This document shows, in pieces, positions 34,589-43,136 of a stretch of 64,000 bases of DNA. Under the pieces are notes generated by a model. The model searched no databases. It had not been told where the DNA came from and worked only from the letters and a program-made list of their open reading frames with translations. Numbering within the stretch: the stretch's first letter is position 1; every line of letters starts with the position of its first letter. The position numbers and the translations under genes are program-made. This DNA comes from Citrobacter farmeri (lineage in GTDB: Bacteria > Pseudomonadota > Gammaproteobacteria > Enterobacterales > Enterobacteriaceae): positions 558,001 to 622,000 of the forward strand of contig NZ_CP077291.1 in NCBI RefSeq assembly GCF_019048065.1. The letters run 5' to 3'.

Positions 34589-35098
34589 ATGGGTGAATAT
34601 TATTCATCGGTAATGGATGTGCTGTATCGAATTTCAATGTGGATTGCCGGGCTGGCTTTATTGGTCATGGTGGCGGTAATTCCTGTGGGGATATTCGCGC
34701 GCTATGTGATGAACAGCGCGCTGTCCTGGCCTGAGCCGGTCGCCATATTATGCATGGTGACGTTCACCTTTATCGGTGCGGCGGTCAGTTACCGCGCGGG
34801 TTCGCATATTGCTGTCAGCATGGTGACTGACCGTCTTGGCGACATGGGGCGTCGAATCTGCTTTATCGGTGCCGATCTGATGCTGCTGGCGATCAGTATT
34901 TTTATTCTTTGGTACGGTTCGACGCTCTGTTACGAGTTGTGGCAACAGCCCGTGGCGGAATTCCCAATTTTGACTGCCGGGGAAAACTATCTTCCGCTCC
35001 CTATCGGTTCGGCGATCACGCTGCTTTTCATCATCGAAAAGATCTGCCGTGGCGCTCAGTATCAACGTCCCGTGGTCATGCTGGGTTCAACCAGTTGA
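34589..35098 (+). CDS. TRAP transporter small permease subunit, DctQ family
   Basis: A 169-residue inner-membrane protein with four hydrophobic helices, the size and pattern of DctQ subunits (LALLVMVAVIPVGIFARYVMN near the start, SWPEPVAILCMVTFTFIGAAVSYR in the middle). The start ATG at 34589 follows a GAGG with good spacing; GTG at 34580 and ATG at 34583 are alternatives. It joins the binding protein to the DctM channel. The gene lies between dctP and dctM. Confidence 0.9.
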   Translation: MGEYYSSVMDVLYRISMWIAGLALLVMVAVIPVGIFARYVMNSALSWPEPVAILCMVTFTFIGAAVSYRAGSHIAVSMVTDRLGDMGRRICFIGADLMLLAISIFILWYGSTLCYELWQQPVAEFPILTAGENYLPLPIGSAITLLFIIEKICRGAQYQRPVVMLGSTS

Positions 35099-35128
35099 TG
35101 ACCGAACCGACTTCATAGGGGAAAGCAG

Positions 35129-36415
35129 ATGGATGCATTTATTCTCGTTTTTACGCTCGGCATCATGCTGGCGATTGGGGTGCCGGTGGCGTACGCGGTG
35201 GGGATCAGCGCGATCGTCGGGGCGTGGTATATCGATATCCCGCTGGAAGCGGTGATGATCCAGTTGACCAACGGTGTGAACAAATTCTCGCTGCTGGCGA
35301 TCCCGTTCTTTATTCTGGCCGGGGCCATTATGGCAGAAGGTGGGATCGCGCGGCGCTTAGTGAACTTCGCCTATATCTTTGTTGGCTTTATCCGCGGCGG
35401 TCTGTCGCTGGTGAATATTGTGGCGTCGACCTTTTTTGGCGCGATCTCAGGATCGTCGGTGGCGGATACTGCCTCCATCGGTTCGGTGATGATCCCTGAA
35501 ATGGATAAGAAAGGGTATCCGCGCGACTTCGCTGCGGCGGTCACGGCCAGCGGTTCGGTGCAGGCAATCCTGACGCCGCCCAGCCATAACTCGGTTATCT
35601 ACTCGCTGGCGACGGGCGGTACGGTGTCGATTGCCGCCCTGTTCATTGCCGGGATCCTGCCGGGGTTGTTGTTGAGTTTTACCCTGATGGTAATGTGTGT
35701 TGGCTTTGCCCATAAGCGCGGCTATCCGAAAGGAGAGCGCGTGCCGTTCAGACAGGCGCTGAAGATCTTTCTCGATACGCTGTGGGGGCTGATGACGGTC
35801 GTCATTATTATGGGTGGGATCCTTTCCGGTATCTTTACCGCGACGGAATCGGCAGCGATCGCCTGCCTGTGGGCGTTCTTCGTCACCATGTTTATCTACC
35901 GCGACTACAAATGGTCTGAATTGCCGAAGCTGATGTATCGCACCGTGAAGACCGTGACCATCGTGATGATCCTGATCGGTTTCGCCGCGGCATTTGGCGC
36001 CATCATGACGTACATGCAACTGCCGATGCGCATTACCGAAGCCTTTACCAGCATCTCGGATAACAAATATGTCATTCTGATGTGCATTAACATCATGCTG
36101 CTGCTGATCGGTACGCTGATGGACATGGCGCCGCTGATTCTGATTCTGACGCCCGTGCTGCTGCCGGTCACCAACGCCCTCGGCATTGATCCGGTCCATT
36201 TCGGGATGATTATGCTGGTAAACCTGGGGATTGGGTTGATCACGCCGCCGGTGGGGTCGGTGCTGTTTGTCGCCAGTGCGGTGAGTAAACAGAAGATCGA
36301 GCAGGTAGTGAAGGCGATGCTACCGTTCTATGCGGTGCTTTTCCTGGTGCTGATGCTGGTAACCTATATTCCGGCCATTTCGCTGTTCCTGCCGAAATTC
36401 TTTGGCGTGATGTAA
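35129..36415 (+). CDS. TRAP transporter large permease subunit, DctM family
   Basis: A 428-residue inner-membrane protein with about 12 helices; it is the sodium-coupled channel of the TRAP system. Family segments are FILAGAIMAEGGIARRLV, FFGAISGSSVADTASIGSVMIPEM and GLITPPVGSVLFVAS. It ends the three-gene operon, which stands between mgtA and ridA where E. coli has nothing. No catabolic enzyme lies beside it, so its substrate must be used by enzymes encoded elsewhere. Confidence 0.92.
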   Translation: MDAFILVFTLGIMLAIGVPVAYAVGISAIVGAWYIDIPLEAVMIQLTNGVNKFSLLAIPFFILAGAIMAEGGIARRLVNFAYIFVGFIRGGLSLVNIVASTFFGAISGSSVADTASIGSVMIPEMDKKGYPRDFAAAVTASGSVQAILTPPSHNSVIYSLATGGTVSIAALFIAGILPGLLLSFTLMVMCVGFAHKRGYPKGERVPFRQALKIFLDTLWGLMTVVIIMGGILSGIFTATESAAIACLWAFFVTMFIYRDYKWSELPKLMYRTVKTVTIVMILIGFAAAFGAIMTYMQLPMRITEAFTSISDNKYVILMCINIMLLLIGTLMDMAPLILILTPVLLPVTNALGIDPVHFGMIMLVNLGIGLITPPVGSVLFVASAVSKQKIEQVVKAMLPFYAVLFLVLMLVTYIPAISLFLPKFFGVM

Positions 36416-36432
36416 GGGGACGGCAGTAACGA

Positions 36433-36457
36433 AAATCCGGGCAGAAATGCCCGGATT
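36433..36457. terminator. Bidirectional terminator between dctM and ridA
   Basis: AAATCCGGGCA and TGCCCGGATTT flank a GAAA loop, with T runs on both strands. It serves the converging TRAP operon and ridA. Confidence 0.85.
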
Positions 36458-36466
36458 TTTTATCGC

Positions 36467-36853
36467 TTAGCGACGAACGGCGATCGCTTCGATCTCGATC
36501 TTCACGTCTTTTGGCAGACGCGCCACTTCCACGCAGGAACGTGCCGGGAAGGTGGCATTGTGCTCGGTGAAGAACGCTTCATAGGTGGCGTTGACGGTCG
36601 CGAAATCGTTCAGATCTTTGACAAATACGGTCGTCTTCACGATGTCGCCCACTTTCAGGCCAGCGGCTTCAACGATAGCTTTCACGTTTTCCAGCGACTG
36701 ACGCGCCTGCGCAGAGACGTCTTCCGATACGCTACCGGTTTTCGGGTCAACCGGGATCTGACCGGAAGTGATGATCATGCTGCCCAGATCAACGCCCTGA
36801 ACATATGGACCGATTGCTGCGGGTGCATTTTCCGTCGCGATAGTTTTGCTCAT
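36467..36853 (-). CDS. ridA: 2-iminobutanoate/2-iminopropanoate deaminase RidA
   Basis: A 128-residue trimeric cytoplasmic enzyme that hydrolyses reactive enamine/imine intermediates made by PLP enzymes. Family marks are APAAIGPYVQGV, MIITSGQIPVDPKTG and the C-terminal ARSCVEVARLPKDVKIEIEA, with the catalytic Arg in ARSCVEV. It follows pyrI on the same strand, as in E. coli. Its role is linked to several PLP enzymes, including those in this window. Confidence 0.97.
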   Translation of the reverse strand: MSKTIATENAPAAIGPYVQGVDLGSMIITSGQIPVDPKTGSVSEDVSAQARQSLENVKAIVEAAGLKVGDIVKTTVFVKDLNDFATVNATYEAFFTEHNATFPARSCVEVARLPKDVKIEIEAIAVRR

Positions 36854-36929
36854 GATTTCTCCTGAAGTACAGCGGTAAATGAAATATCTCAGGCATTATA
36901 GGGAGCCAGGAATTTATAACCAACCCCAA

Positions 36930-37391
36930 TTAGTTGGCCAGCACCACATAATGAGAAAACTCTTTTTCGCAGTATTTGCATTTGAGTGCGATGTCATCTA
37001 CCCGTTTTTTCACTGCGAAGCTGGAAGAAACCGGCTCGGCGTGGCTGATGCAGTTACTGTTCGGGCAGACCAGCACGCTGTCGATGCGATCCGGCAGGCT
37101 TGGACGTGATTTGCCTACCACTTCGTAGTTGTCGATACGGTTAACGGTGGCCTGCGGCGCGTACAGCGACAGTTGGTTAACCTGTTCGGCGGTCAGGAAG
37201 GTATTCTCAATTTTAATCAGGTCTTTACGCCCCATTTCACCCGAAGGCAGGTTAAGACCGATAGTGATGCGTTGATCGGTTTCGGTCAGCTTAAACAGGG
37301 TCAGCAATTTAAAGCCGATCTGTGCGGGAATGTGGTCGATTACGGTGCCGCATTTAATTGCTTCAACCTGCAGTTTATTATCGTGTGTCAT
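36930..37391 (-). CDS. pyrI: Aspartate carbamoyltransferase regulatory chain PyrI
   Basis: The 153-residue regulatory subunit that binds CTP, ATP and UTP and inhibits PyrB. The N-terminal nucleotide-binding half ([16 protein letters not shown]) is followed by a zinc domain with four cysteines in CPNSNC and CKYCEKEF. It lies 14 bp after pyrB and is translated from the same message. Confidence 0.97.
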   Translation of the reverse strand: MTHDNKLQVEAIKCGTVIDHIPAQIGFKLLTLFKLTETDQRITIGLNLPSGEMGRKDLIKIENTFLTAEQVNQLSLYAPQATVNRIDNYEVVGKSRPSLPDRIDSVLVCPNSNCISHAEPVSSSFAVKKRVDDIALKCKYCEKEFSHYVVLAN

Positions 37392-37405
37392 CTCGTTATC
37401 TCCCC

Positions 37406-38341
37406 TTACAGTGCCAAATCGCTAGTCAGAACCAGTGCCAGTAACGCCTGGCGTGCGAAAATCCCGTTACCTGCCTGCTGGAAATACCAGGCGTGAGGCG
37501 TTTTATCCACGTCCGTGGCGATTTCATCAATACGCGGCAGCGGATGCAGTACCTTCATGTTTTCCCGCGCGCCCGCCAGGTCGCTGGCGCGCAGCACAAA
37601 CTGGGCTTTCACGTTGGCATATTCTGAAGGGTCCAGACGTTCTTTCTGTACGCGGGTCATGTACAGAATGTCCACCTCCGCCATTACCTCTTCGATAGAG
37701 GCGTGCAGGCTCCAGGCGATGCCTTTTTCGTCAAGCATATCGAGAATGTACTGCGGCATCGCCAGCGCATCCGGGGCGATAAAGTAGAAGCGGTTACCAT
37801 CAAACTTCGCCAGCGCCTGCGTCAGTGAGTGCACGGTACGACCATATTTCAGGTCACCGACCATTGCCACATGCAGGTTATTGAGACGCCCCTGTGTTTC
37901 CTGAATGGTAAACAGATCCAACAGCGTCTGGGTTGGATGTTGATTCGAACCGTCGCCAGCGTTCAGGACCGGCACCTTGCCGGAGAACTCGGTCGCCAGA
38001 CGTGCCGCGCCTTCCTGCGGGTGGCGCATCACGATCGCGTCAACGTAGGTGCTGATAACGGAAATAGTATCCGCCAGCGTCTCGCCTTTCTTGCCCAGCG
38101 ACGTGTTGGCGCTGTCGGAGAAGCCGACCACGCTGGCACCCAGGCGGTGCATTGAGGTTTCAAACGACAAGCGGGTACGGGTAGAAGCTTCAAAGAAGCA
38201 GCTGGCAATCACCTTGTGCTTGAGCAGTTCCGGCTGTGGGTTAGCTTTTAATTTCGCCGCGGTCGCCAGCACCAGATTGAGGTCGTCGCGACTGAGGTCG
38301 TTTATGGAAATGATGTGTTTTTGATATAGCGGGTTAGCCAT
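37406..38341 (-). CDS. pyrB: Aspartate carbamoyltransferase catalytic chain PyrB
   Basis: A 311-residue enzyme that joins carbamoyl phosphate and aspartate in the first committed step of pyrimidine synthesis. The carbamoyl-phosphate motif is [10 protein letters not shown] near residue 52; the aspartate-binding loop is [12 protein letters not shown] and HPLPR follows near residue 266. The start MANPLYQKH is used; the upstream in-frame ATG lies in the attenuator spacer. Expression is set by pyrL attenuation, which responds to UTP. Confidence 0.97.
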   Translation of the reverse strand: MANPLYQKHIISINDLSRDDLNLVLATAAKLKANPQPELLKHKVIASCFFEASTRTRLSFETSMHRLGASVVGFSDSANTSLGKKGETLADTISVISTYVDAIVMRHPQEGAARLATEFSGKVPVLNAGDGSNQHPTQTLLDLFTIQETQGRLNNLHVAMVGDLKYGRTVHSLTQALAKFDGNRFYFIAPDALAMPQYILDMLDEKGIAWSLHASIEEVMAEVDILYMTRVQKERLDPSEYANVKAQFVLRASDLAGARENMKVLHPLPRIDEIATDVDKTPHAWYFQQAGNGIFARQALLALVLTSDLAL

Positions 38342-38361
38342 GTTTATCTCCTGACGCCTGG

Positions 38362-38391
38362 GCAAAAAAAAAGCCCCTCATTTGAGGGGCT
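38362..38391 (-). terminator. pyrBI attenuator terminator
   Basis: On the minus strand AGCCCCTC, loop AAAT, GAGGGGCT is followed by nine T. It lies between pyrL and pyrB and overlaps the end of pyrL, as needed for UTP-sensitive attenuation. Confidence 0.92.
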
Positions 38392-38479
38392 GGGAATAGG
38401 TGAGCAACGGAAAGAAAAACGGCAGGCCAGCGTCTGTTTTCAGACGCGGTAAGACAGAATGTCGTACACACTGGACCAT
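38378..38479 (-). CDS. pyrL: pyrBI leader peptide PyrL, shortened
   Basis: A 33-codon leader that begins MVQCVRHSVLPRLK and continues DAGLPFFFPLLTYSQPLK. The first part is nearly identical to E. coli PyrL, which I recall as 44 codons; here a TGA inside the terminator stem-loop ends it eleven codons earlier. The T-rich run encoding PFFFP is the UTP-sensitive pause region. GGGAGGAAGT is the ribosome binding site. A ribosome that reaches the stop would still cover the terminator arm, so control should work. Confidence 0.88.
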   Translation of the reverse strand: MVQCVRHSVLPRLKTDAGLPFFFPLLTYSQPLK

Positions 38480-38504
38480 ACTTCCTCCCGGCAAATTGTC
38501 CGCG

Positions 38505-38532
38505 ATTATACTCAGCTCCGTTTGCGGATCAA
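38505..38532 (-). promoter_or_regulatory. pyrBI promoter
   Basis: On the minus strand TTGATC is followed after 16 bases by a perfect TATAAT. It lies about 30 bp before pyrL and is the expected place of the main pyrBI promoter. Confidence 0.65.
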
Positions 38533-38571
38533 GCAAAAAATGCCATTTTTATTCAACGCAAACGGTTTTAA

Positions 38572-38585
38572 TGAATATTAATTCA
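38572..38585. promoter_or_regulatory. Perfect ARG box overlapping the end of the ArgR paralogue gene
   Basis: TGAATATTAATTCA matches TGAAT-N4-ATTCA at every defined position. It includes the last two codons and the stop of the ArgR paralogue and lies about 45 bp upstream of the pyrBI -35 element. It is a single box, whereas ArgR operators are normally pairs, so function is unproven. Confidence 0.5.
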
Positions 38586-39057
38586 TTTTTAGTAAGTAGT
38601 TAATCTGTTTGTGGACAAGGCCAGTCCGCTGTACAACCCGCGGGGCAACCCAGACAATACTGCTACCCGCTATCACTCCCAGGATCTCTGGCAGGGCATG
38701 GTAATCGAGGATCCTGGCAACGGCACGGCCATAACCGGCCGCGGTATGGATAAGGATAAATTCGCTGTTGTGCTCCACGCTTACCACCATTTCAGCAATC
38801 GAACGGGCGGCATCTGGGGCAGGGCGCAATTGCGGATTAACGGAATAAATTTTTTGTCCTTTCGTATTTCTAATTTTTATGACGCCAAGAATTTTTAGCA
38901 GGCGGGAAACCGTTGACTGGCTGATGGTTTCAAAGCCGTAATTTTGCAGATCGCGGCGGATCTCCTCCTGCGAGAGATAACTTTTTTCGCCAATCAGGCG
39001 CTGACAAACAGAGAGCTGTAGTTCTTCTTTTTCTGAAGCGGGTTGGTAAAGTTTCAT
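38578..39057 (-). CDS. ArgR-family regulator, paralogue of the arginine repressor
   Basis: A 159-residue protein with the ArgR winged-helix domain (YLSQEEIRRDLQNYGFETISQSTVSRLLKILG, given only as its ends YLSQEE and STVSRLL) and the C-terminal hexamer/arginine-binding domain. In E. coli ArgR the arginine site is GTIAGDDT; here it reads GVIAGSSI, so both aspartates are serines (Ser132, Ser133). It may act without arginine, bind another ligand, or need mixed hexamers with ArgR. It is placed downstream of the arginine deiminase operon on the same strand and is probably its regulator, as for similar genes in Salmonella. Confidence 0.88.
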   Translation of the reverse strand: MKLYQPASEKEELQLSVCQRLIGEKSYLSQEEIRRDLQNYGFETISQSTVSRLLKILGVIKIRNTKGQKIYSVNPQLRPAPDAARSIAEMVVSVEHNSEFILIHTAAGYGRAVARILDYHALPEILGVIAGSSIVWVAPRVVQRTGLVHKQINYLLKMN

Positions 39058-39262
39058 CATCAGTTAGTCCAGTGTAATCAGCCGAAGATAACAACCAATA
39101 GGTCTGCCCAATGTTTCTATTTTTAATTGATGACGCACTAAGCAAACGTTCTCCATTTCAACCGGGATGTATTTGATCGGCCTATTGAAATTTTACAGGA
39201 GCGCGCTTCAGCATCCTGACGGATGGCATCTTCATGAGAAAATATTCCACTTAGTCGTCTAA

Positions 39263-39296
39263 GGGAAGGCGGAGTTTTGCCGCTTCGTCTTCCCTG
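39263..39296 (-). terminator. Hairpin after the ArcD-like antiporter gene
   Basis: AGGGAAG and CTTCCCT form the outer stem and GCGG/CCGC an inner one, 12 bases downstream of the antiporter stop. It has no long T run and may let some transcription continue into the ArgR paralogue. Confidence 0.5.
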
Positions 39297-39308
39297 AATT
39301 GACGTGCA

Positions 39309-40784
39309 TCAACTGAGCGTGAGCACGCCTGTCGCCAACAGATAGACCGCATAGATCCCTGCGACCACCACCATAATAGCCAGAACGATCTCTATTGGAT
39401 TGAAAAGTCGTCCATTTTTCTCTTTCCGCGCCCAGACATAAAAAACGATACCAAGGGCGTAGAGGATCATCGACAGCAGCAGATATTCCATTCCGGCGGC
39501 ATAGACCAGCCAGGCGCCATAGAGTGTTGCCAGCGCGCCGATGATGATGTCGCGGGTGACAGAACGCTGTTCATCACTGTGGTAACCATCCCTCTGCCAC
39601 GCCACTTTCAGGGCATACAAGCCACTGAGAAAATAAGGGATCAGGATCATTGAGGTCGCAAGCAGCAGCAGCGCAAGATACCCCGCCTGTTGGAAGTGGG
39701 CGATGATCAGGAACAGTTGGGTCAGGCCATTGGTCAGTAGTAGCGCGTTGATCGGCGCTTTGTTGGCGTTTTCCTTACCCAGAAATTTGGGCATAGTGCC
39801 GTCTTTACCGGCCATATACGCTGTTTCCGCAGACAATAACGTCCAGGCCAGCAGCGCGGCACCAACGGAAACGATAAGGCCAATATTCATCAGAGCGGCG
39901 CCCCACGGTCCGACCGCCGCAGCCAGTACGCCTGCGGTGGAGGGGTTCTTCAACTGCGCGAGCTCCGGCTGTGAAAGGACGCCCAACGACAGAACCGAAA
40001 CGGCGACGAACAGCAGGATCGAGATGAAAAATCCAATCATGGTGGCTTTACCCACGTCTGATTTTTTCATCGCCCGGCCCGAGTACATCGCAGCGCCTTC
40101 AATGCCGATGAAAACCCAGGTGGTGACCAGCATGATGTTTTTCACCTGGTCCATGACGGAGCCGAGCTGTTCATTACCCCAGAATTCAATCTTAAAGGTG
40201 CGGACCTGAAAGGCGACGCTGACCAACACGACAAACATGATCAGAGGAACCACTTTCGCAACCGTGCCGATCAGATTGAGCAGAGCAGCACCCTGCACGC
40301 CGCGACAGATCAGGAAATGCAGACTCCAGAGCAGAATTGAACCCACAATCAGCGCGGAAAGCGTGGTGCCATCGCCAAAGAAACCGAGCGCACTGAAAGA
40401 ACCGAGGGCAGAACAGATCACCACATAGTACGAAACGTTGCCGATCCACGCCGAGATCCAGTAACCCCAGGCGGAGTTAAAACCGATGTACTCGCCAAAG
40501 CCCGCGCGGGCATAACCATACACGCCGCCTTCAACTTCGCTTTTACGGTGCGCCAGGGTCTGGAAAACAAAGGCAAGGGTTAACATCCCGATAAAGGTAA
40601 TCCCCCAGCCGATCAGGATCGCGCCGGCACCCGCTTTGGCCGCCATATTCTGCGGCAGAGAAAATACCCCGGCGGCGATCAGGGCACTGACCACAAGCGC
40701 CGTCAGCGCCGGAAGTTTAAGCTTACCTTCGGACAGGGAGGCCGAAGCATCCGCAGCCGGTTTGCTGGTATCAAGAGTAGTCAT
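39309..40784 (-). CDS. arcD: APC-family arginine/ornithine antiporter, ArcD-like
   Basis: A 491-residue inner-membrane amino-acid permease with about 12 to 13 helices. The start MTTLDTSK is chosen over an ATG five codons upstream. It belongs to the basic amino acid/polyamine antiporter branch (KLPALTALVVSALIAAGVFSLP in helix 1, GVYGYARAGFGEY, TTWVFIGIEGAAMYSGRA). In an arginine deiminase operon its role should be arginine/ornithine exchange, which costs no energy. It is the last gene of the operon, 34 bp after the racemase-like gene. Confidence 0.85.
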   Translation of the reverse strand: MTTLDTSKPAADASASLSEGKLKLPALTALVVSALIAAGVFSLPQNMAAKAGAGAILIGWGITFIGMLTLAFVFQTLAHRKSEVEGGVYGYARAGFGEYIGFNSAWGYWISAWIGNVSYYVVICSALGSFSALGFFGDGTTLSALIVGSILLWSLHFLICRGVQGAALLNLIGTVAKVVPLIMFVVLVSVAFQVRTFKIEFWGNEQLGSVMDQVKNIMLVTTWVFIGIEGAAMYSGRAMKKSDVGKATMIGFFISILLFVAVSVLSLGVLSQPELAQLKNPSTAGVLAAAVGPWGAALMNIGLIVSVGAALLAWTLLSAETAYMAGKDGTMPKFLGKENANKAPINALLLTNGLTQLFLIIAHFQQAGYLALLLLATSMILIPYFLSGLYALKVAWQRDGYHSDEQRSVTRDIIIGALATLYGAWLVYAAGMEYLLLSMILYALGIVFYVWARKEKNGRLFNPIEIVLAIMVVVAGIYAVYLLATGVLTLS

Positions 40785-40818
40785 GAAGAGAGTCCTCAAT
40801 CTGACAGAGAGTCATTTT

Positions 40819-41898
40819 TTAGAAGTAGCTGTATTGCTTGCCGACGTATTCGGAGGTCATGCATTGCAAGACGCCGCTGTATCCCAGGGAGAAATAAACG
40901 ATGTCGCCTACCTGATATCCCGATGCGGAGTGGGTGACATCGAGGATCAGGTGATCGGAACTGGCGCCGAGCACTTTGACGCCGGGGTCAAAAGGCCGGA
41001 GTTGGGAGAAGGAGACATCCTGTTCGCCGAGGGCAGCCAGCGCCCGGTGGTGTACGCCAAGATCTTCGAAAACCGGCTTTCTCCCCATGGCATCCAGCGC
41101 CGTTGAGTGTTGCGGAACGGAGGGCTTGTCTTTCAGTTCAATGATCTCCACGCCGAGCTTGATAGCGTCCTGGCGCGTGTTGGGAATCGGCTCGTCATTC
41201 AGGCCGAATCCCATAATCAGTGATGCGCCAAGCCGTAACTGGTTAACGCCCGTCGGTAGCCCGCCGTTAATCAGCAGGAACAGGGCGGCGGAACTGGCAC
41301 CGGAAATGGTGCGCAGTTCAATATCCAGTTCGTCTTCTATCTCATGGGCGAGATCGACCAGTGCCTGCTGGTTTTCGGTGGTAGGTTCCACCCCGCCATA
41401 GCAGGCGAGATTGGCACCAAGGCCTTCCAGCGTCAGTCCCGGTAGTTCCTTGTGCACCAGGCGTGCGAGGCGGCGCGTTTCCTGTGGATCCATGCAGCCT
41501 TCGCGCAGATCGCCCAGGTCATGCATCAGAATGACCCGATGCGTTTTGTTCTGTGCCAGGGCGGCCGCAGAGAGTGCCTGCAACGTATGTTCTTCGGAAT
41601 TGAGCGAGATATCCGCATAGGCCACGATGTCGTGCGCAAGGCTTATCTGGGGCAAACGCAGCAGCAGTTTGTCGACAGGCAGGTCGGCGATTTTTTTAAG
41701 ATTCTGGATCCGGGAATCCGCAATCGTGCTGATGCCCGCATCAATCATGGCTCTGGCGACATTCGCCGCTTCACAGCTCAGCTTATTGACGCCGACAGGC
41801 TCTACGCCGTGCTGGCGGCACAACGCGATCAGCGTGCGGGCGTTGTCACGAATGACCGAAAGATTAACGAAGAGGCATGGAAAATCCTGGTTTCGCAT
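40819..41898 (-). CDS. PLP-dependent racemase of the alanine/ornithine racemase (Orr/YhfX) family
   Basis: A 359-residue fold-type III PLP enzyme. The N-terminal barrel carries the probable Schiff-base Lys39 in GVNKLSCEA, and further family segments are RLPQISLA, MHDLGDLREGC, NLACYGG, ISGASSAALFLL and RLGASLIMG. It resembles ornithine racemase of clostridia and YhfX more than the biosynthetic alanine racemases. Inside an arginine deiminase operon, between the ornithine-forming carbamoyltransferase and the antiporter, it probably interconverts L- and D-ornithine or a related basic amino acid. This is inference from position and family. Confidence 0.82.
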   Translation of the reverse strand: MRNQDFPCLFVNLSVIRDNARTLIALCRQHGVEPVGVNKLSCEAANVARAMIDAGISTIADSRIQNLKKIADLPVDKLLLRLPQISLAHDIVAYADISLNSEEHTLQALSAAALAQNKTHRVILMHDLGDLREGCMDPQETRRLARLVHKELPGLTLEGLGANLACYGGVEPTTENQQALVDLAHEIEDELDIELRTISGASSAALFLLINGGLPTGVNQLRLGASLIMGFGLNDEPIPNTRQDAIKLGVEIIELKDKPSVPQHSTALDAMGRKPVFEDLGVHHRALAALGEQDVSFSQLRPFDPGVKVLGASSDHLILDVTHSASGYQVGDIVYFSLGYSGVLQCMTSEYVGKQYSYF

Positions 41899-42007
41899 AA
41901 TGGGTCTCCTTACGTGAGGCGCGGGTCAGGGCACCCGCGCCTGGTTCGTTCGGTCCAGTAGCTACCGTGGAGGAAGACGCCGTCCCGGACGGCGCTTTCC
42001 GTGTGGG

Positions 42008-43012
42008 TTAGTCGCCGAGCGTCGCCACCATCACTGCTTTGATGGTGTGCATGCGGTTTTCCGCTTCGTCGAACACAATGGAGTGAGCGGATTCAAAAAC
42101 CTCTTCCGTCACTTCCAGCCCTTTCAGGCCGTAGGCAGCTTCGATTTCACGTCCTACTTTGGTGTGTTCGTTATGGAAAGCGGGCAGGCAGTGCATGAAC
42201 TTGACGTCGGGATTGCCGGTGGCGTCGATAACCTTCTGGTTGATTTGGTACGGGGTCATCAGGCTGACGCGCTCAGCCCAGGCGTCTTTCGGCTCACCCA
42301 TGGAGACCCAGACGTCGGTGTAGAGAAAATCGACGTCATAGACGCCTTCTTCCACATCGTCCGTCAGCGTAATGCGCGCCCCGGTGGTGCTGGCTATATG
42401 GCGGCACTGGGCGACCAGCGCTTCATCTGGCCAGAAGGATTTTGGCGCAACGAGGCGAATATCCATGCCCATCTTCGCGGCGCCAACCATCAGTGAATTG
42501 CCCATGTTGTTGCGCGCATCGCCAAGGTAAGCGAAGCTCAGTTCGGGCAGCGTTTTCCCGGGCGCGTGCTCCAGCATGGTCATCAGATCCGCGAGGATCT
42601 GTGTAGGATGGAATTCGTCGGTCAGGCCATTCCACACCGGTACCCCGGCGTATTGCCCCAGTTCCTCAACGATCTGTTGACCGAACCCGCGGTATTCGAT
42701 GCCGTCATACATCCGGCCCAGTACGCGAGCGGTATCTTTCATCGACTCTTTATGCCCAATCTGCGAGCCGCTTGGGCCGAGGTAAGTGACCTGCGCGCCC
42801 TGGTCGAATGCCCCGACCTCAAAGGCACAGCGGGTGCGGGTTGAGGTTTTTTCGAATATCAGCGCGATGTTTTTCCCGCTCAGCGTTTGCTTTTCGCGCC
42901 CGGCTTTTTTCGCCGCCTTTAGTTCAATCGCCAGATCGATAAGAAACTGGATCTCCGCCGGGGTAAAGTCGAGAAGCTTTAAAAAATTGCGATTTTTCAG
43001 TGAAATAGCCAT
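42008..43012 (-). CDS. argF: Catabolic ornithine carbamoyltransferase of the arginine deiminase pathway
   Basis: A 334-residue carbamoyltransferase. The carbamoyl-phosphate motif is [11 protein letters not shown] near residue 55, followed by the DEFHPTQ and HCLPAF motifs. The start [10 protein letters not shown] is used; the upstream extension runs into a REP element. Its place between arcC and the racemase gene points to the catabolic direction, citrulline plus phosphate to ornithine plus carbamoyl phosphate. A second, anabolic-type copy (argI) lies at 50545. Confidence 0.92.
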   Translation of the reverse strand: MAISLKNRNFLKLLDFTPAEIQFLIDLAIELKAAKKAGREKQTLSGKNIALIFEKTSTRTRCAFEVGAFDQGAQVTYLGPSGSQIGHKESMKDTARVLGRMYDGIEYRGFGQQIVEELGQYAGVPVWNGLTDEFHPTQILADLMTMLEHAPGKTLPELSFAYLGDARNNMGNSLMVGAAKMGMDIRLVAPKSFWPDEALVAQCRHIASTTGARITLTDDVEEGVYDVDFLYTDVWVSMGEPKDAWAERVSLMTPYQINQKVIDATGNPDVKFMHCLPAFHNEHTKVGREIEAAYGLKGLEVTEEVFESAHSIVFDEAENRMHTIKAVMVATLGD

Positions 43013-43030
43013 CAATGTATCCTTGGTTGA

Positions 43031-43112
43031 TGTAGGCCTGATAAGCGCAGTGCCATCAGGCAATGGCAGGGTTTCGCTGCCGGATGGCGGCGTTGCCTTA
43101 TCCGGCCTACGG
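43031..43112. repeat. REP pair inside the arginine deiminase operon
   Basis: Two REP units in inverted orientation (GTAGGCCTGATAAGCGC ... GCCATCAGGC and GCCGGATGGCGGC ... TTATCCGGCCTAC) lie between arcC and argF. They may stabilise the arcAC part of the message. Confidence 0.85.
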
Positions 43113-43136
43113 AGTCGTGCCATCAGGTAAAAAGGG

